NCBI GenBank assembly: GCA_023387585.1
Contig: JAEWHZ010000205.1
Span: 1-15,942, forward strand
DNA length: 15,942 bases
DNA from: Pseudomonadota bacterium
GTDB taxonomy: Bacteria > Pseudomonadota > Alphaproteobacteria > Rhizobiales > Devosiaceae
Direction of reading: 5' to 3'
Part shown: one piece after another, positions 1-5,206 of the stretch
How positions within the stretch are numbered: the first letter of the stretch is position 1
Layout of the letters: each line of letters begins with the position of its first letter
Notes under the pieces: generated by a model
What the model saw: the letters and a program-made list of their open reading frames with translations, nothing else
What the model was told of the DNA's origin: nothing
The model's database searches: none
Made by a program: the position numbers and the translations under genes

Positions 1-479
1 TGGGGCGAGAGGCGCATCGCCGCGCTGCCCCGGTGTGAGGATCAGCTTCAGCGGTCGGCCCAGCGCATCCACGGCCATGTGGATCTTGGTCGTCAGTCCT
101 CCTCTGGAACGCCCCAGAGCCTGATCCCCCCTTTTTGGCCACCGCCCTTTCCGGTGGCTGCCTGCTGATGAGCGCGCACAAGGCTCGAGTCGAGACTGAT
201 ATAATCGTTATCGGGATCGTTGATGAGTTGGGCGAAGACCCGCTCCCAAACGCCAGCCTTCGACCACCGCGTGAAGCGCTTGTGAACAGTCTTCCACTTG
301 CCGTAGCGCTCAGGCAGATCGTGCCAGTGGGCGCCCGAGCGCAGCACCCACAGCACACCGTTGACGAAAGTGAGATTGTCCGTGCCCGAACGGCCCGGGT
401 CGCCAGGCTTGCCGAGCAACAAATCCTCGATCCGGAGCCATTGCTCAGCGCTCAGTTCGTACCGCTTCGGCTTCGACAT
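1..479 (-). CDS. IS5-family transposase, two-frame (programmed -1 frameshift), 3'-truncated by window edge
   Basis: This transposase would catalyse cut-and-paste movement of the IS. The first frame runs from ATG 477-479 (MSKPKRYELSAEQW) to a stop at 93-95. It carries the IS402-like N-terminal domain (LWVLRSGAHWHDLPERYGKW) and the first catalytic Asp in SLDSSLVRAHQQA. At 126-136 the minus strand reads AAAAAGGGGGG. A -1 slip there gives a second frame, GDQALGRSRGGLTTKIHMAVD and on through LKLILTPGQRGDAPLAP, which is the usual continuation of IS5/IS427 transposases and stays open to base 1. This arrangement is known in the IS427 group as translational frameshifting, so the break is probably functional rather than a decay mutation. 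An upstream in-frame ATG at 519-521 would add 14 residues (MIHGFPDF), but the family normally starts at MSK. The rest of the DDE domain is outside the window. Confidence 0.85.
126..136 (-). other. Putative -1 ribosomal frameshift site in transposase
   Basis: The minus strand reads AAAAAGGGGGG across these bases, where the first transposase frame (CAA AAA GGG GGG) meets the frame encoding the rest of the DDE domain (GGG GAT CAG). The downstream frame is -1 relative to the first. Homopolymer slippage of this kind is known for IS427-like elements. Whether it works here is inferred from position only. Confidence 0.65.
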
Positions 480-535
480 AACACGGCTCCAGATCACAAA
501 ATCTGGAAACCCATGAATCACACATCAAGCCAAAA

Positions 536-558
536 CTGAATCCTGAATGTCGATTCAG
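536..558. repeat. Inverted repeat CTGAATC-N9-GATTCAG at IS/toxin junction
   Basis: CTGAATC (536-542) and GATTCAG (552-558) form perfect 7-bp arms around a 9-base centre. The centre begins CTGAAT again, so there is also a direct repeat of six bases. The toxin ATG (547-549) sits inside the loop. This could be the IS terminus with part of its target, or an operator for the toxin gene. Confidence 0.4.
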
Positions 559-885
559 CCTAAACCCTGGCGGCTCGCCGCCGGCGCCGAAACCGTGCTG
601 GCAAACATTCTCGAATGGACCGAGCAGGCATTCGGCCCGCATCAGACCGAGAAATACCTAAGCAGCCTTGTCGAACGTATCGAAGCGGTTGCGGATGGCA
701 GGCTGCATGGCCGGTCCTGTCGAGCCACCTTCGGCGGCCACCTGCCGGCCGACCTATTCTTCGTGCGCGGCGGCATGCATCTGATCGTCTACATCGAAAC
801 CGACGCCATGCTTCTGGTGACGAACTTCGTGCATGTGAGCAGCAATGTCGCCGACCGGCTGACGGATGCCGGCACGCGGTCGTAA
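547..885 (+). CDS. Orphan RelE/ParE-family toxin
   Basis: A 112-residue protein of the RelE/ParE toxin fold. ParE members poison DNA gyrase and RelE members cleave mRNA on the ribosome; which applies here cannot be told. The order of elements fits: an N-terminal strand (PWRLAAGAE), two helices (VLANILEWTEQAFGPHQTEKYLSSLVERIEAV), a polar Arg-rich turn (GRLHGRSCR), then the strand pair DLFFVRGGMHLIVYIE and the terminal LLVTNFVHVSSNVADRL. No antitoxin is visible on either side: the IS ends directly upstream and the next genes are metabolic. An upstream antitoxin was probably displaced or cut off by the IS. The first residues (MSIQ) come from the junction palindrome, so the native start may have been changed. 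No good ribosome binding site precedes the ATG. Expression and toxicity are uncertain. Confidence 0.75.
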   Translation: MSIQPKPWRLAAGAETVLANILEWTEQAFGPHQTEKYLSSLVERIEAVADGRLHGRSCRATFGGHLPADLFFVRGGMHLIVYIETDAMLLVTNFVHVSSNVADRLTDAGTRS

Positions 886-935
886 GCACCATCTACGCTT
901 CCCATCCCTTCCGGATTGACCTATACGTCAACTAT

Positions 936-1430
936 ATGCCCAATCCGGTAACGCAATCCCTGCGCCATTACGAAGACCTCGCCGTCGGCGAGCGCATTGC
1001 GCTTGGCCGCGTCAGGGTCACGCGCGAGATGATCACCGGCTTTGCGCGCGAGTTCGATCCCCTGCCCTTCCACCTCGACGAGGAAGCCGCGAAAGCTTCG
1101 CTGCTGGGCGGGCTGGCGGCGAGCGGGTGGCAGACAGGGGCGCTCAGCCTCAGGCTGCTGGTCGATGCGTTCCTGTCGAAGATCGCTTCGGCCGGCGGGC
1201 TCGGCTTCGAGAACCTGAAATGGCGCAAGCCGGTGCTGGTCGACGACGAGATCACCGGCACGGTCACCATTTCCGCCCTGCGCCGCTCGGCCAGCATTCC
1301 GGATCGAGGCATCGTCACGCTCGATTTCGACATCAGGAACCAGCGCGACGCGGTGGTGATGACCATGCGGCTCGTCAATCTGGTCGCGTTGCGCGATCCC
1401 GTGGCGCCCGCCGGGGCGGGCGAGCGATGA
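936..1430 (+). CDS. MaoC-like hot-dog dehydratase/hydratase (first of a tandem pair)
   Basis: A 164-residue single hot-dog-fold protein of the MaoC/(R)-hydratase family, whose members add water to or remove it from acyl-CoA or acyl-ACP substrates. The active-site segment FAREFDPLPFHLDEEAA keeps the Asp and His of the hydratase motif, followed by the helix start LLGGLAASGWQTGALSLRLL. A later segment, LGFENLKWRKPVLVDDEITG, is the usual MaoC central strand. The chosen ATG (936) gives the expected N terminus (HYEDLAVGERIALGRVRVT). The frame is open further upstream but that part does not resemble the family. The stop overlaps the next start (ATGA, 1427-1430), so the two are translated together and may form a heteromer. 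The substrate is unknown. Confidence 0.87.
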   Translation: MPNPVTQSLRHYEDLAVGERIALGRVRVTREMITGFAREFDPLPFHLDEEAAKASLLGGLAASGWQTGALSLRLLVDAFLSKIASAGGLGFENLKWRKPVLVDDEITGTVTISALRRSASIPDRGIVTLDFDIRNQRDAVVMTMRLVNLVALRDPVAPAGAGER

Positions 1431-1996
1431 CCCGCTGGTTCGAGGATATCGAGACCGACACCGCCTATCCTCTGGGCACGCATCTGTTCACGGCCGAGGA
1501 GATCCAGCGCTTCGGCCGGCTCTACGATCCGCAATACTTCCATGTCGACGCCGAAAGCGCGCCGCAGGGGCCGTTCGGCGGACTGGTCGCCTCGGGCTGG
1601 CACACCGCCTGTGTCGGGCACCGGCTGATGGTCGACACGCTCGAGGCCGAATCCGAGCGGCTGCGCGGGCTCGGGCAGGAGCCGGGCGTGTCCGGCCCCT
1701 CGCCCGGCGTCAATTCCATGGTGTTCAAGACGCCGGTGCGGCCGGGCGACAGCGTCGAGTATCGGCTGATCGTTACCGGCAAGCGCCCGTCCGCCTCGTT
1801 GCCGGGCTGGGGGCTGCTGTTCAACACCATCGAGGGACACAACCGGCGCGGCGAGCTGGTGTATCGCGCCGAGGTGGTCGCGTTCTCCAAGCTGCGCGAC
1901 TACCGCATGCCCCTGAGCCAGCGGCTGATGTTCGCGCTGACGCGGTTCCAGCAAAAGTGGCGCCCGGTTTTGCGCTTCGGAAACGCGACAAAATAA
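1427..1996 (+). CDS. MaoC-like hot-dog dehydratase/hydratase (second of a tandem pair)
   Basis: A 189-residue MaoC-family protein, coupled by an ATGA overlap to the preceding gene. It has the N-terminal WFEDIETDTAYPLGTHLFTAEEI strand-helix region. The active-site stretch FGRLYDPQYFHVDAESA keeps Asp and His but has Tyr where Pro is common. GPFGGLVASGWHTACVGHRL and PGVNSMVFKTPVRPGDSVEY follow. Homologous MaoC folds end soon after the strand region (EVVAFSKLR). Here the last residues (FQQKWRPVLRFGNATK) are encoded by a palindromic repeat that also occurs at 2482-2528, so the C terminus and stop codon appear to have been supplied by repeat insertion. A related acyl-CoA hydratase function is likely for the pair; the pathway cannot be named from neighbours. 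Confidence 0.87.
   Translation: MTRWFEDIETDTAYPLGTHLFTAEEIQRFGRLYDPQYFHVDAESAPQGPFGGLVASGWHTACVGHRLMVDTLEAESERLRGLGQEPGVSGPSPGVNSMVFKTPVRPGDSVEYRLIVTGKRPSASLPGWGLLFNTIEGHNRRGELVYRAEVVAFSKLRDYRMPLSQRLMFALTRFQQKWRPVLRFGNATK
1941..1987. repeat. Dispersed palindromic repeat inside the 3' end of the MaoC gene
   Basis: CGCGGTTCC (1941-1949) pairs imperfectly with GGAAACGCG (1979-1987), with an inner GCAAAA / TTTTGC pair. The same palindrome recurs in reverse orientation at 2482-2528 (CGCGTTTCC, then GCAAAAGTGG-GAG-CCACTTTTGC, then GGAAACAC). Short palindromes built on this AAAGTGG core are common as dispersed repeats in Hyphomicrobiales genomes. This copy encodes the last residues of the upstream gene and could also act as a transcript-end hairpin. 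Confidence 0.75.
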
Positions 1997-2075
1997 GGCT
2001 CCGCGCCTGCCGGTCATCGGAAAGCTGTTGCGCCGGCGCGCTTGAAAGCCGGCCCGCGCCCGGCCACTGTAGCGC

Positions 2076-2417
2076 ATGCGCCGATTCGTCCTCACCGCCC
2101 TGCTGTTCACCCTGGCAACGCCCGGCTTCGCCCAATCCTATTCGGGCAACTGGGCCTGCCGCGACGCGACGGCGGAGCGGGCCGGAATCCTGACCATCTA
2201 TGGCAGCGGCTACGGTTTCGCCTCGGTGCGCTTCGGAGACACCGCGTCCGGCACCGGCAGCATCACCGGCTATACCGACGGCGTCGGCTTCAACGACGGG
2301 CCGCTGCGCGCCAACCGCAACATCGAAGCCGGCCGCATCGTGCCCGACCCGACCTATGGCATGGCCATCCAGCTCGAAAGCCCGCAGGCCATCGAAATGC
2401 TCTGCGTGCCGCGCTGA
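2076..2417 (+). CDS. Small secreted protein of unknown function
   Basis: A 113-residue protein not recognised as a named family. Residues 1-19 form a clear Sec signal peptide (MRRF, a hydrophobic VLTALLFTLA core, then PGFA before QSYSG), so it is probably periplasmic, with a mature part of about 94 residues. That part is rich in Gly, Ser and aromatic residues (GSGYGFASVRFGDTASGTGS), consistent with beta structure. It has only two cysteines, Cys28 and Cys110, which could form a disulphide tying the two ends together. It is preceded by the MaoC pair with a gap of about 80 bases and followed at once by a repeat element. Coding is supported by the signal peptide and an unbroken frame, not by homology. 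Confidence 0.65.
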   Translation: MRRFVLTALLFTLATPGFAQSYSGNWACRDATAERAGILTIYGSGYGFASVRFGDTASGTGSITGYTDGVGFNDGPLRANRNIEAGRIVPDPTYGMAIQLESPQAIEMLCVPR

Positions 2418-2427
2418 GGGTTGAAGC

Positions 2428-2533
2428 TAGAGCCTTTCTTGTTCTGATTAAATCAGAACGAGAGTTTCAGGTTTTTGATTGGTCGCGTTTCCGAACCGCA
2501 AAAGTGGGAGCCACTTTTGCTGGAAACACTCTA
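2428..2533. repeat. 106-bp element with terminal inverted repeats (MITE/REP-like)
   Basis: The element starts TAGAGCCTTTC (2428-2438) and ends GAAACACTCTA (2523-2533). These termini are inverted repeats matching at 9 of 11 positions, with TA at each outer edge. Inside are two further hairpins: GTTCTGAT-TAA-ATCAGAAC (2441-2459) and GCAAAAGTGG-GAG-CCACTTTTGC (2498-2520). The second half is homologous to the palindrome at 1941-1987. It carries no coding sequence. It fills the gap between the secreted-protein gene and the convergent parDE pair, and its last three bases supply the parE stop codon. The hairpins could terminate transcription from both sides. Confidence 0.7.
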
Positions 2534-2833
2534 ACCGTCCTGCCCGAACAGGATGGCCTCATAGTCTTGAGCGCCGTGAAGAATGTGCAGAACCTCCACC
2601 CGCCCGTCGCCCACTCGATAGAAAATCAGATAGCTGCCATAGGGTCGCCGGCGTATGTCGCCGTCCTCATAGCGCGGCACCTGGGGAAACGCTCGGGGCA
2701 TATCCGCCAGCATTTCGCAGCGTCGGGTGATTTCCTGGACGAAGGTGATGGCGCGTGAGGGATTGTCGAGCGCGATGAAGTCGCCGATGCGCTCGAGGTC
2801 GGCCTCCGCCTCGGCGGTGTAGACGACGATCAC
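2531..2833 (-). CDS. parE: ParE-family toxin of a type II toxin-antitoxin pair
   Basis: A 100-residue RelE/ParE-superfamily toxin. It has the typical N-terminal strand (IVVYTAEAEADLERIGDFIA), the paired helices (NPSRAITFVQEITRRCEMLADMP), and the conserved C-terminal strands (RYEDGDIRRRPYGSYLIFYRV and VEVLHILHGAQDYEAIL). ParE toxins inhibit DNA gyrase. The start is GTG (2831-2833), overlapping the antitoxin stop as GTGA. This is classic coupling that makes toxin synthesis depend on antitoxin translation. The stop codon TAG lies in the terminal inverted repeat of the element next door, so the extreme C terminus (ILFGQDG) may have been altered by that insertion. The ParE assignment over RelE rests on the partner antitoxin type and the arginine pattern. 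Confidence 0.88.
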   Translation of the reverse strand: MIVVYTAEAEADLERIGDFIALDNPSRAITFVQEITRRCEMLADMPRAFPQVPRYEDGDIRRRPYGSYLIFYRVGDGRVEVLHILHGAQDYEAILFGQDG

Positions 2834-3105
2834 CCTTCGGCGTCTTTCGCCATGTCTCGCGCCATGTCTCGGTATTTGGCGACAAGCCGGTCGGCCACCT
2901 CGCCGATGGGCCTGACCCTGCCGGCATCGGCGTCGGCGATGCCGCGCGCCAAGGCGGCATCAAGAGCCGCCAGTCGCTTTTCGCGTTCCTCGACCAGCCG
3001 CACCCCTTCGCGCAGCACTTCGCTGCGGGATTGGTAGCGGCCCGTCCTGATCAGCTCGGAGACATATTCCTCGAGGTGACGGCCCAAATTCGCGCTGCTT
3101 GCCAT
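2830..3105 (-). CDS. parD: ParD-family ribbon-helix-helix antitoxin
   Basis: A 91-residue antitoxin. Its N-terminal 45 residues form a ribbon-helix-helix DNA-binding domain: a strand near ANLGRHLEEYV, then helices LEEYVSELIRTGRYQSRSEVLREGVRLVEERE. The C-terminal half (AALDAALARGIADADAGRVRP to AKYRDMARDMAKDAEG) is charged, presumably disordered alone, and wraps the toxin, as known for ParD. It is first in the operon, with toxin following by a 4-base overlap. A strong Shine-Dalgarno (AAGGAGGT at 3111-3118, minus strand) sits 5 bases upstream of the ATG, which favours antitoxin excess. ParD with ParE normally represses its own promoter. Confidence 0.9.
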   Translation of the reverse strand: MASSANLGRHLEEYVSELIRTGRYQSRSEVLREGVRLVEEREKRLAALDAALARGIADADAGRVRPIGEVADRLVAKYRDMARDMAKDAEG

Positions 3106-3446
3106 TATGCACCTCCTTCGGGCTTCTACGCCAATTGCTAACTATTATCAATGCGCCACAGACCCGGCGGGAGGGCAGAAATGCGGCGAAACAGCCCCTG
3201 CCGATGGGGTAAACCCCATGGGAATAATCTTTCGGATGGCAAACCGTTGAAAGATTAGCGCAAATCGCTGCGTCGGCACGAGCGGGCCGGGGCAGCATTC
3301 TGGCCGCATTCTCTGGTTACCAAAATCGCAACGGCCGCCGTTTCTTTATAGCGGATGGTCGATTTCGAGATGTTGTTCGGCGCTTCCAGCCGAAGCGGCG
3401 GGCAGCCGTACCGGGAACGCCAGGCATGAGTCATGGAGCAAACCCT
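3106..3446. other. Intergenic region with three hairpins
   Basis: About 340 bases separate divergent parD and the VOC gene; no convincing coding frame was found. Besides the parD promoter area it contains ATGGGGT-AA-ACCCCAT (3204-3219), AATCTTTC with GAAAGATT (3226-3233 and 3249-3256, 15-base loop), and CGCTTC-N5-GAAGCG (3381-3397). None is followed by a T run in either direction, so they are not obvious terminators. They could be operators or leader structures for the VOC gene. Confidence 0.45.
3123..3151 (-). promoter_or_regulatory. Candidate parDE promoter
   Basis: On the minus strand TTGATA (3146-3151) and TAGAAG (3123-3128) are separated by 17 bases. This would leave only a very short leader before the Shine-Dalgarno at 3111-3118. 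An alternative -10, GATAAT, overlaps the same AT-rich island at 3144-3149. The island is distinctive in a GC-rich region and is the likely target of ParD autoregulation, but the exact hexamers are uncertain. Confidence 0.3.
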
Positions 3447-3851
3447 ATGGGTCGGATCAACGAGATCGTCTTCGATTGCGGCAGCCCCGCGCAACTCGCC
3501 CTGTTCTGGGGCGAGGTGCTGGCGGATTATACGCGCCGCCCCTATGACACCGCGGAACTGGCGCGGCTCGACATGCTGGGCCTGACGCCGGACACCGACA
3601 CCACCGTGCTGCTTGACGGGCCGGGCCCGAGCCTATGCTTCCAGACGGTCGAGGGAAGGCGGCTCGACAACAATCGCGTGCATGTCGATGTGGTTGCCGA
3701 CGACCGCGCCGAAGAAACGGCGCGGCTGGTCGAACTGGGCGCCAGCATCGTGCGCGTCTTGCCGACCTATACGGTTCTGACGGACCCGGAAGGCAATCAT
3801 TTCTGCCTGGTCGATTCCGAGGACGCCATCATGACCGTCGCCGCCGAGTGA
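3447..3851 (+). CDS. VOC-family (glyoxalase/bleomycin-resistance fold) protein
   Basis: A 134-residue vicinal-oxygen-chelate protein. Opening with MGRINEIVFDCGSPAQLALFWGEVL, it has the strand-helix pattern of these domains. The second half gives RVHVDVVADDRAEETARLVELGASIV and then LTDPEGNHFCLVD, the usual closing motif. Many members are dioxygenases, lyases or resistance proteins, but this uncharacterised subgroup (glyoxalase-like domain) has no assigned substrate. The start at 3447 is preferred over the ATG at 3426 because GGAG (3434-3437) lies nine bases upstream and the domain begins directly after it. Metal ligands are not complete enough to predict an enzyme. Confidence 0.82.
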   Translation: MGRINEIVFDCGSPAQLALFWGEVLADYTRRPYDTAELARLDMLGLTPDTDTTVLLDGPGPSLCFQTVEGRRLDNNRVHVDVVADDRAEETARLVELGASIVRVLPTYTVLTDPEGNHFCLVDSEDAIMTVAAE

Positions 3852-3908
3852 TGACGCACCCTGTCAGCAGCAGCTTTTAAGTCTCCAGCACCAGTTCAGG
3901 AGACCGCC

Positions 3909-4310
3909 ATGACGTTCCATGCCACCTGCCATTGCGGCGCCACCCGCATCGCCCTGCCCGGCCACCCGACCGAGGCGGCGCGCTGCAACTGCACCTTCTG
4001 CCAGCGCACCGGCGCGGTGTGGGCCTATTACGACCCCGAGGCGCTGAGGGTGGAGCGCGCCGACGAGCAGCGCAGCTATTCCACCAATCCCGCCTTCGGC
4101 CAGCATTATTTCTGCGGCAGATGCGGCATGCACAGCTGGGGCGAATCGCTCGACTGGTCGCAGATATACAATTCCGACGGCACGCCGAAGGGCGACGATC
4201 CGGACGCGCTGCCCACGAGGCGAAAATGCCAGGTCAACCTCAATCTCGTCGACGGCCTCGACTGGTCGAGGATCGCGATCGAGGAACTGGACGGCCGCAA
4301 CGCCTGGTAG
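3909..4310 (+). CDS. GFA-fold zinc-binding protein
   Basis: A 133-residue protein of the glutathione-dependent formaldehyde-activating (GFA/CENP-V) family. The seven-cysteine zinc pattern is complete: Cys7 and Cys9 (CHCGA), Cys26, Cys28 and Cys31 (CNCTFC), and Cys69 and Cys72 (FCGRCG). The family prototype was described as S-hydroxymethylglutathione synthase, but most members have no proven reaction, so activity on formaldehyde is only a possibility. A good Shine-Dalgarno (AGGAGA, 3898-3903) precedes the ATG. It ends one base before the stop of the convergent apt gene, so transcription of the two may interfere. It may be co-transcribed with the VOC gene 57 bases upstream. Confidence 0.88.
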   Translation: MTFHATCHCGATRIALPGHPTEAARCNCTFCQRTGAVWAYYDPEALRVERADEQRSYSTNPAFGQHYFCGRCGMHSWGESLDWSQIYNSDGTPKGDDPDALPTRRKCQVNLNLVDGLDWSRIAIEELDGRNAW

Positions 4311-4311
4311 G

Positions 4312-4842
4312 TCAGTCTCCCTCGAAGGCCATGAGGGACCGCACCGCGACGCCCTCCGCCTCGAGCTTCTGCGCCCCGCCGAGATCGGGCAGGTCGATGA
4401 CGAAGGCGGCGTGTTCCAGGGCGGCGCCGGTGCGCCTTATCAGCCCGGCGGCGGCGATCGCCGTGCCGCCCGTGGCGATCAGGTCGTCGACCAGCAGCAC
4501 GAGGTTTCCGGTGCCGAGCACGTCGTCATGGATCTCGATGGTGTCGACGCCGTATTCGAGCGCGTAATTCTGCCCGATGGTACTGCCGGGCAGCTTGCCC
4601 TTCTTGCGGATGGGGATGAACCCGACGCCAAGCGCGATAGCGACGCCAGCGCCGAAGATGAAGCCGCGCGCCTCGATGCCGGCGACATGGGTGATGCCGA
4701 AGCCTCTATGCTCGTCGGCGATGCGCTGCACGCTGTGGCGGAACCCTTCCGGGTGCTCGATCAGCGTGGTGATGTCGCGAAACAAGATGCCCGGCTTGGG
4801 ATAGTCCGGGATGGTGCGCACCAGCGGCTTCAGGTCGATCAT
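4312..4842 (-). CDS. apt: Adenine phosphoribosyltransferase
   Basis: A 176-residue cytoplasmic enzyme that makes AMP from adenine and phosphoribosyl pyrophosphate, the adenine salvage step. The PRPP-binding loop is plain: VLLVDDLIATGGTAIAA near residues 115-131. Other family marks are the N-terminal VRTIPDYPKPGILFRDITTLI, the GIEARGFIFGAGVA segment and the loop region RKKGKLPGSTIGQNYALEYG. The length is normal. It follows a small unknown gene by 33 bases and probably shares its transcript. Confidence 0.96.
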   Translation of the reverse strand: MIDLKPLVRTIPDYPKPGILFRDITTLIEHPEGFRHSVQRIADEHRGFGITHVAGIEARGFIFGAGVAIALGVGFIPIRKKGKLPGSTIGQNYALEYGVDTIEIHDDVLGTGNLVLLVDDLIATGGTAIAAAGLIRRTGAALEHAAFVIDLPDLGGAQKLEAEGVAVRSLMAFEGD

Positions 4843-4875
4843 GAAAATCCTCGCCGGGGCGGCAGGCGGGCGGGA

Positions 4876-5058
4876 TCAGGGCTTTTTCGGCCCGACGAGC
4901 AGGCGCGCCAGGCGCCCGGCATTGTAGGCGGCGTTGCGCGTGGCCTCGAGCGCCTTTTCGCGCGTGCGCGGATCCTGCAACGCGGCACGCACCACGGGAT
5001 GGCGCGCGGCGGCCACGGCGGCGGTGGCGACGGTCACGGCAATGCGGGCAGCGGACAT
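4876..5058 (-). CDS. Small protein of unknown function upstream of apt
   Basis: A 60-residue protein with no recognised domain. It starts MSAARIAVTVATAAVAAARH, an alanine-rich amphipathic or weakly membrane-active helix, and continues with DPRTREKALEATRNAAYNAGRLARLLVG and a basic end (PKKP). The start at 5058 is chosen because GGAG lies about seven bases upstream; the frame is open further upstream but that part looks like non-coding GC-rich DNA. It sits between the petC terminator and apt, with its own candidate promoter. It may be a membrane- or nucleic-acid-associated helper, but no function can be given. Confidence 0.65.
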   Translation of the reverse strand: MSAARIAVTVATAAVAAARHPVVRAALQDPRTREKALEATRNAAYNAGRLARLLVGPKKP

Positions 5059-5086
5059 CGAAGGCTCCGAAGCAGATCGTTCGTAA

Positions 5087-5115
5087 ATTCTTGCAGGCCG
5101 GCCGGCGCTTGGCAA
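5087..5115 (-). promoter_or_regulatory. Candidate sigma-70-type promoter for the small gene and apt
   Basis: On the minus strand TTGCCA (5110-5115) and AAGAAT (5087-5092) are 17 bases apart, matching the consensus at five and four of six positions. They lie about 30 bases upstream of the small gene start and downstream of the petC terminator, which is where an independent promoter is needed. Confidence 0.35.
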
Positions 5116-5155
5116 GCCTCGACACGGGGTCCGCGCGGTCAATTCCGCGCGCAGC

Positions 5156-5180
5156 AAAAAGGGCCCGGAGGGGCCCTTTT
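5156..5180 (-). terminator. Rho-independent terminator after petC
   Basis: AAAAGGGCCC pairs perfectly with GGGCCCTTTT around a GGAG loop (stem arms 5157-5166 and 5171-5180). In the minus direction the stem is followed by five T, 27 bases past the petC stop. Because the stem is A/T flanked on both sides it could also work for transcripts from the other strand. A second inverted repeat, CGCGCGG-N6-CCGCGCG (5132-5151), follows. Confidence 0.88.
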
Positions 5181-5206
5181 CAGATCACGGCGAGGATCGG
5201 CACAGA

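Larger units (their letters stand above)
1..545 (-). mobile_element. IS5-family (IS427-like) insertion sequence, one end only
   Basis: The left edge of the window holds the 5' part of an insertion sequence read on the minus strand; its far end lies outside the window. The element is recognised from its transposase, which has the IS402-like N-terminal domain followed by a DDE-type start and a frameshift run. The right boundary cannot be fixed because the other terminal inverted repeat is not visible. It should fall between the transposase start (479) and the toxin start (547). The sequence at 536-542 (CTGAATC) is a plausible tip, so 545 is an estimate. No target-site duplication can be checked. 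Confidence 0.75.

Noticed and set aside
615..935. N-terminal extension of the first MaoC protein
   Set aside because: This part overlaps the toxin gene in another frame and has no MaoC-like features.
3255..3494. A minus-strand coding frame across the gap and the VOC gene start
   Set aside because: It has no recognisable domain, overlaps a real gene, and lacks a ribosome site.
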